From: Gammaproteobacteria bacterium
GTDB lineage: Bacteria > Pseudomonadota > Gammaproteobacteria > SZUA-152
Length of the DNA: 28,150 nt
NCBI GenBank assembly: GCA_030617485.1
Contig: JAUWVK010000005.1
Span: forward strand, 1 to 28,150
Reading direction: 5' to 3'
In this document: positions 27,580 to 28,150 of the stretch, in pieces
Layout: every line of letters starts with the position of its first letter
How positions within the stretch are numbered: position 1 is the first letter of the stretch
Translations under genes and position numbers: made by a program
The notes under the pieces: model-generated
Told to the model about the DNA's origin: nothing
The model's database searches: none
What the model saw: the letters and a program-made list of their open reading frames with translations, nothing else

Positions 27580-28150
27580 ATGCGCGGCATGGCCCCATTC
27601 TGGATTGAGCCCAGCGATAAGACATTCCGATTCCCGGATGTGTCTTTGGCACTACCTGAGCCAGATGGTTTATTGGCAGTGGGCGGTGATCTCAGCCCCC
27701 AACGTCTGCAAGCCGCTTATCGTCACGGCATATTCCCCTGGTATAACCATGATCAACCGATACTCTGGTGGGCACCTAACCCGCGTGCCGTTCTGTTTCC
27801 AGAACACTTAAAAATCTCCCGCAGTCTGCAAAAAACACTGCGCAAAATTCTTCGCAACGAAAGTTTCACTATCACCACAGACAAGGCCTTTAGCGAAGTT
27901 GTTGAAGCCTGTAGTGGGCCACGCGTAAATGAAGTAGATAACATTGACGAAAACGAACCCGGCACCTGGATCACCTCGGAAATGAAACAGGCCTATCAAC
28001 AACTCCACGAAATTGGAGTCGCCCATTCGGTGGAATGCTGGCTGGATGAAAAACTGGTGGGTGGACTTTATGGCGTCGCTCTTGGTCAGGTGTTTTTTGG
28101 AGAGTCCATGTTCACCCGCGTCACCGATGCCTCCAAAATTGCTTTTGTGC
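27580..28150 (+). CDS. aat: Leucyl/phenylalanyl-tRNA-protein transferase, 5' part
   Basis: The first 190 codons of the L/F-transferase that adds Leu or Phe to N-terminal Arg/Lys for ClpS/ClpAP N-degron decay; the gene continues past the window. Conserved parts are [80 protein letters not shown] and [27 protein letters not shown] lies before the ATG at 27580. Compared with E. coli Aat (from memory), about 10 acidic residues are inserted before GTWIT ([11 protein letters not shown] region). Function should be unaffected, as the insert sits in a loop between conserved segments. Confidence 0.95.
   Translation, partial: MRGMAPFWIEPSDKTFRFPDVSLALPEPDGLLAVGGDLSPQRLQAAYRHGIFPWYNHDQPILWWAPNPRAVLFPEHLKISRSLQKTLRKILRNESFTITTDKAFSEVVEACSGPRVNEVDNIDENEPGTWITSEMKQAYQQLHEIGVAHSVECWLDEKLVGGLYGVALGQVFFGESMFTRVTDASKIAFV

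Noticed and set aside
27605..28026. Small ORFs within aat
   Set aside because: They lie out of frame or antisense to the well-supported aat coding sequence.

Overview
The window looks like a chromosomal segment of a gammaproteobacterium of moderate GC. The minus-strand run ftsK ... lolA-rarA-crcB-(DUF190)-serS-cysG is a gene order I know from many gammaproteobacteria, and NarX/NarL-type, DUF1631, HDOD, DUF4197 and aat genes fit the same group. The genus cannot be named from the sequence. The first and last genes (narX-like kinase, aat) run off the window.

Layout. (1) 1-5.3 kb is a signalling block: the C-terminal half of a NarX-type kinase, its NarL-type regulator and a single-domain rhodanese, then an OmpR-type regulator and membrane kinase pair, ending against a convergent SUMF1-fold lipoprotein that lacks the catalytic cysteines of formylglycine-generating enzymes. 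(2) 5.3-5.6 kb has no clear gene but holds many nested inverted repeats and a tandem repeat, directly upstream of an HDOD gene. (3) 6.6-10.3 kb holds a Sel1-repeat exported protein coupled to a small membrane protein, a 458-bp gap with a CRP-like site, and a DUF1631 gene. (4) 10.4-16.0 kb is the housekeeping run on the minus strand: lolA, rarA, crcB, DUF190, serS, cysG. (5) 16.0-21.6 kb separates lolA from ftsK. It carries a DUF4197 gene, a 973-residue surface-type lipoprotein cytochrome with 32 CXXCH motifs plus one CX4CH, an orphan membrane protein and a small lipoprotein. (6) 21.6-28.15 kb returns to housekeeping: ftsK and ald on the minus strand, then trxB, a FemAB/GNAT-like gene and aat on the plus strand.

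How the parts fit. The nitrate/nitrite-type sensor, siroheme synthase and giant multiheme cytochrome are compatible with flexible anaerobic respiration, but nothing in the sequence links them directly. The two stretches most worth following up are the multiheme lipoprotein (a lipid anchor, a proline-rich stalk, an Ig/PKD-like module and about 33 hemes in 46-residue di-heme repeats) and the structured intergenic region at 5389-5607. No CRISPR array, insertion sequence, tRNA or rRNA was seen.
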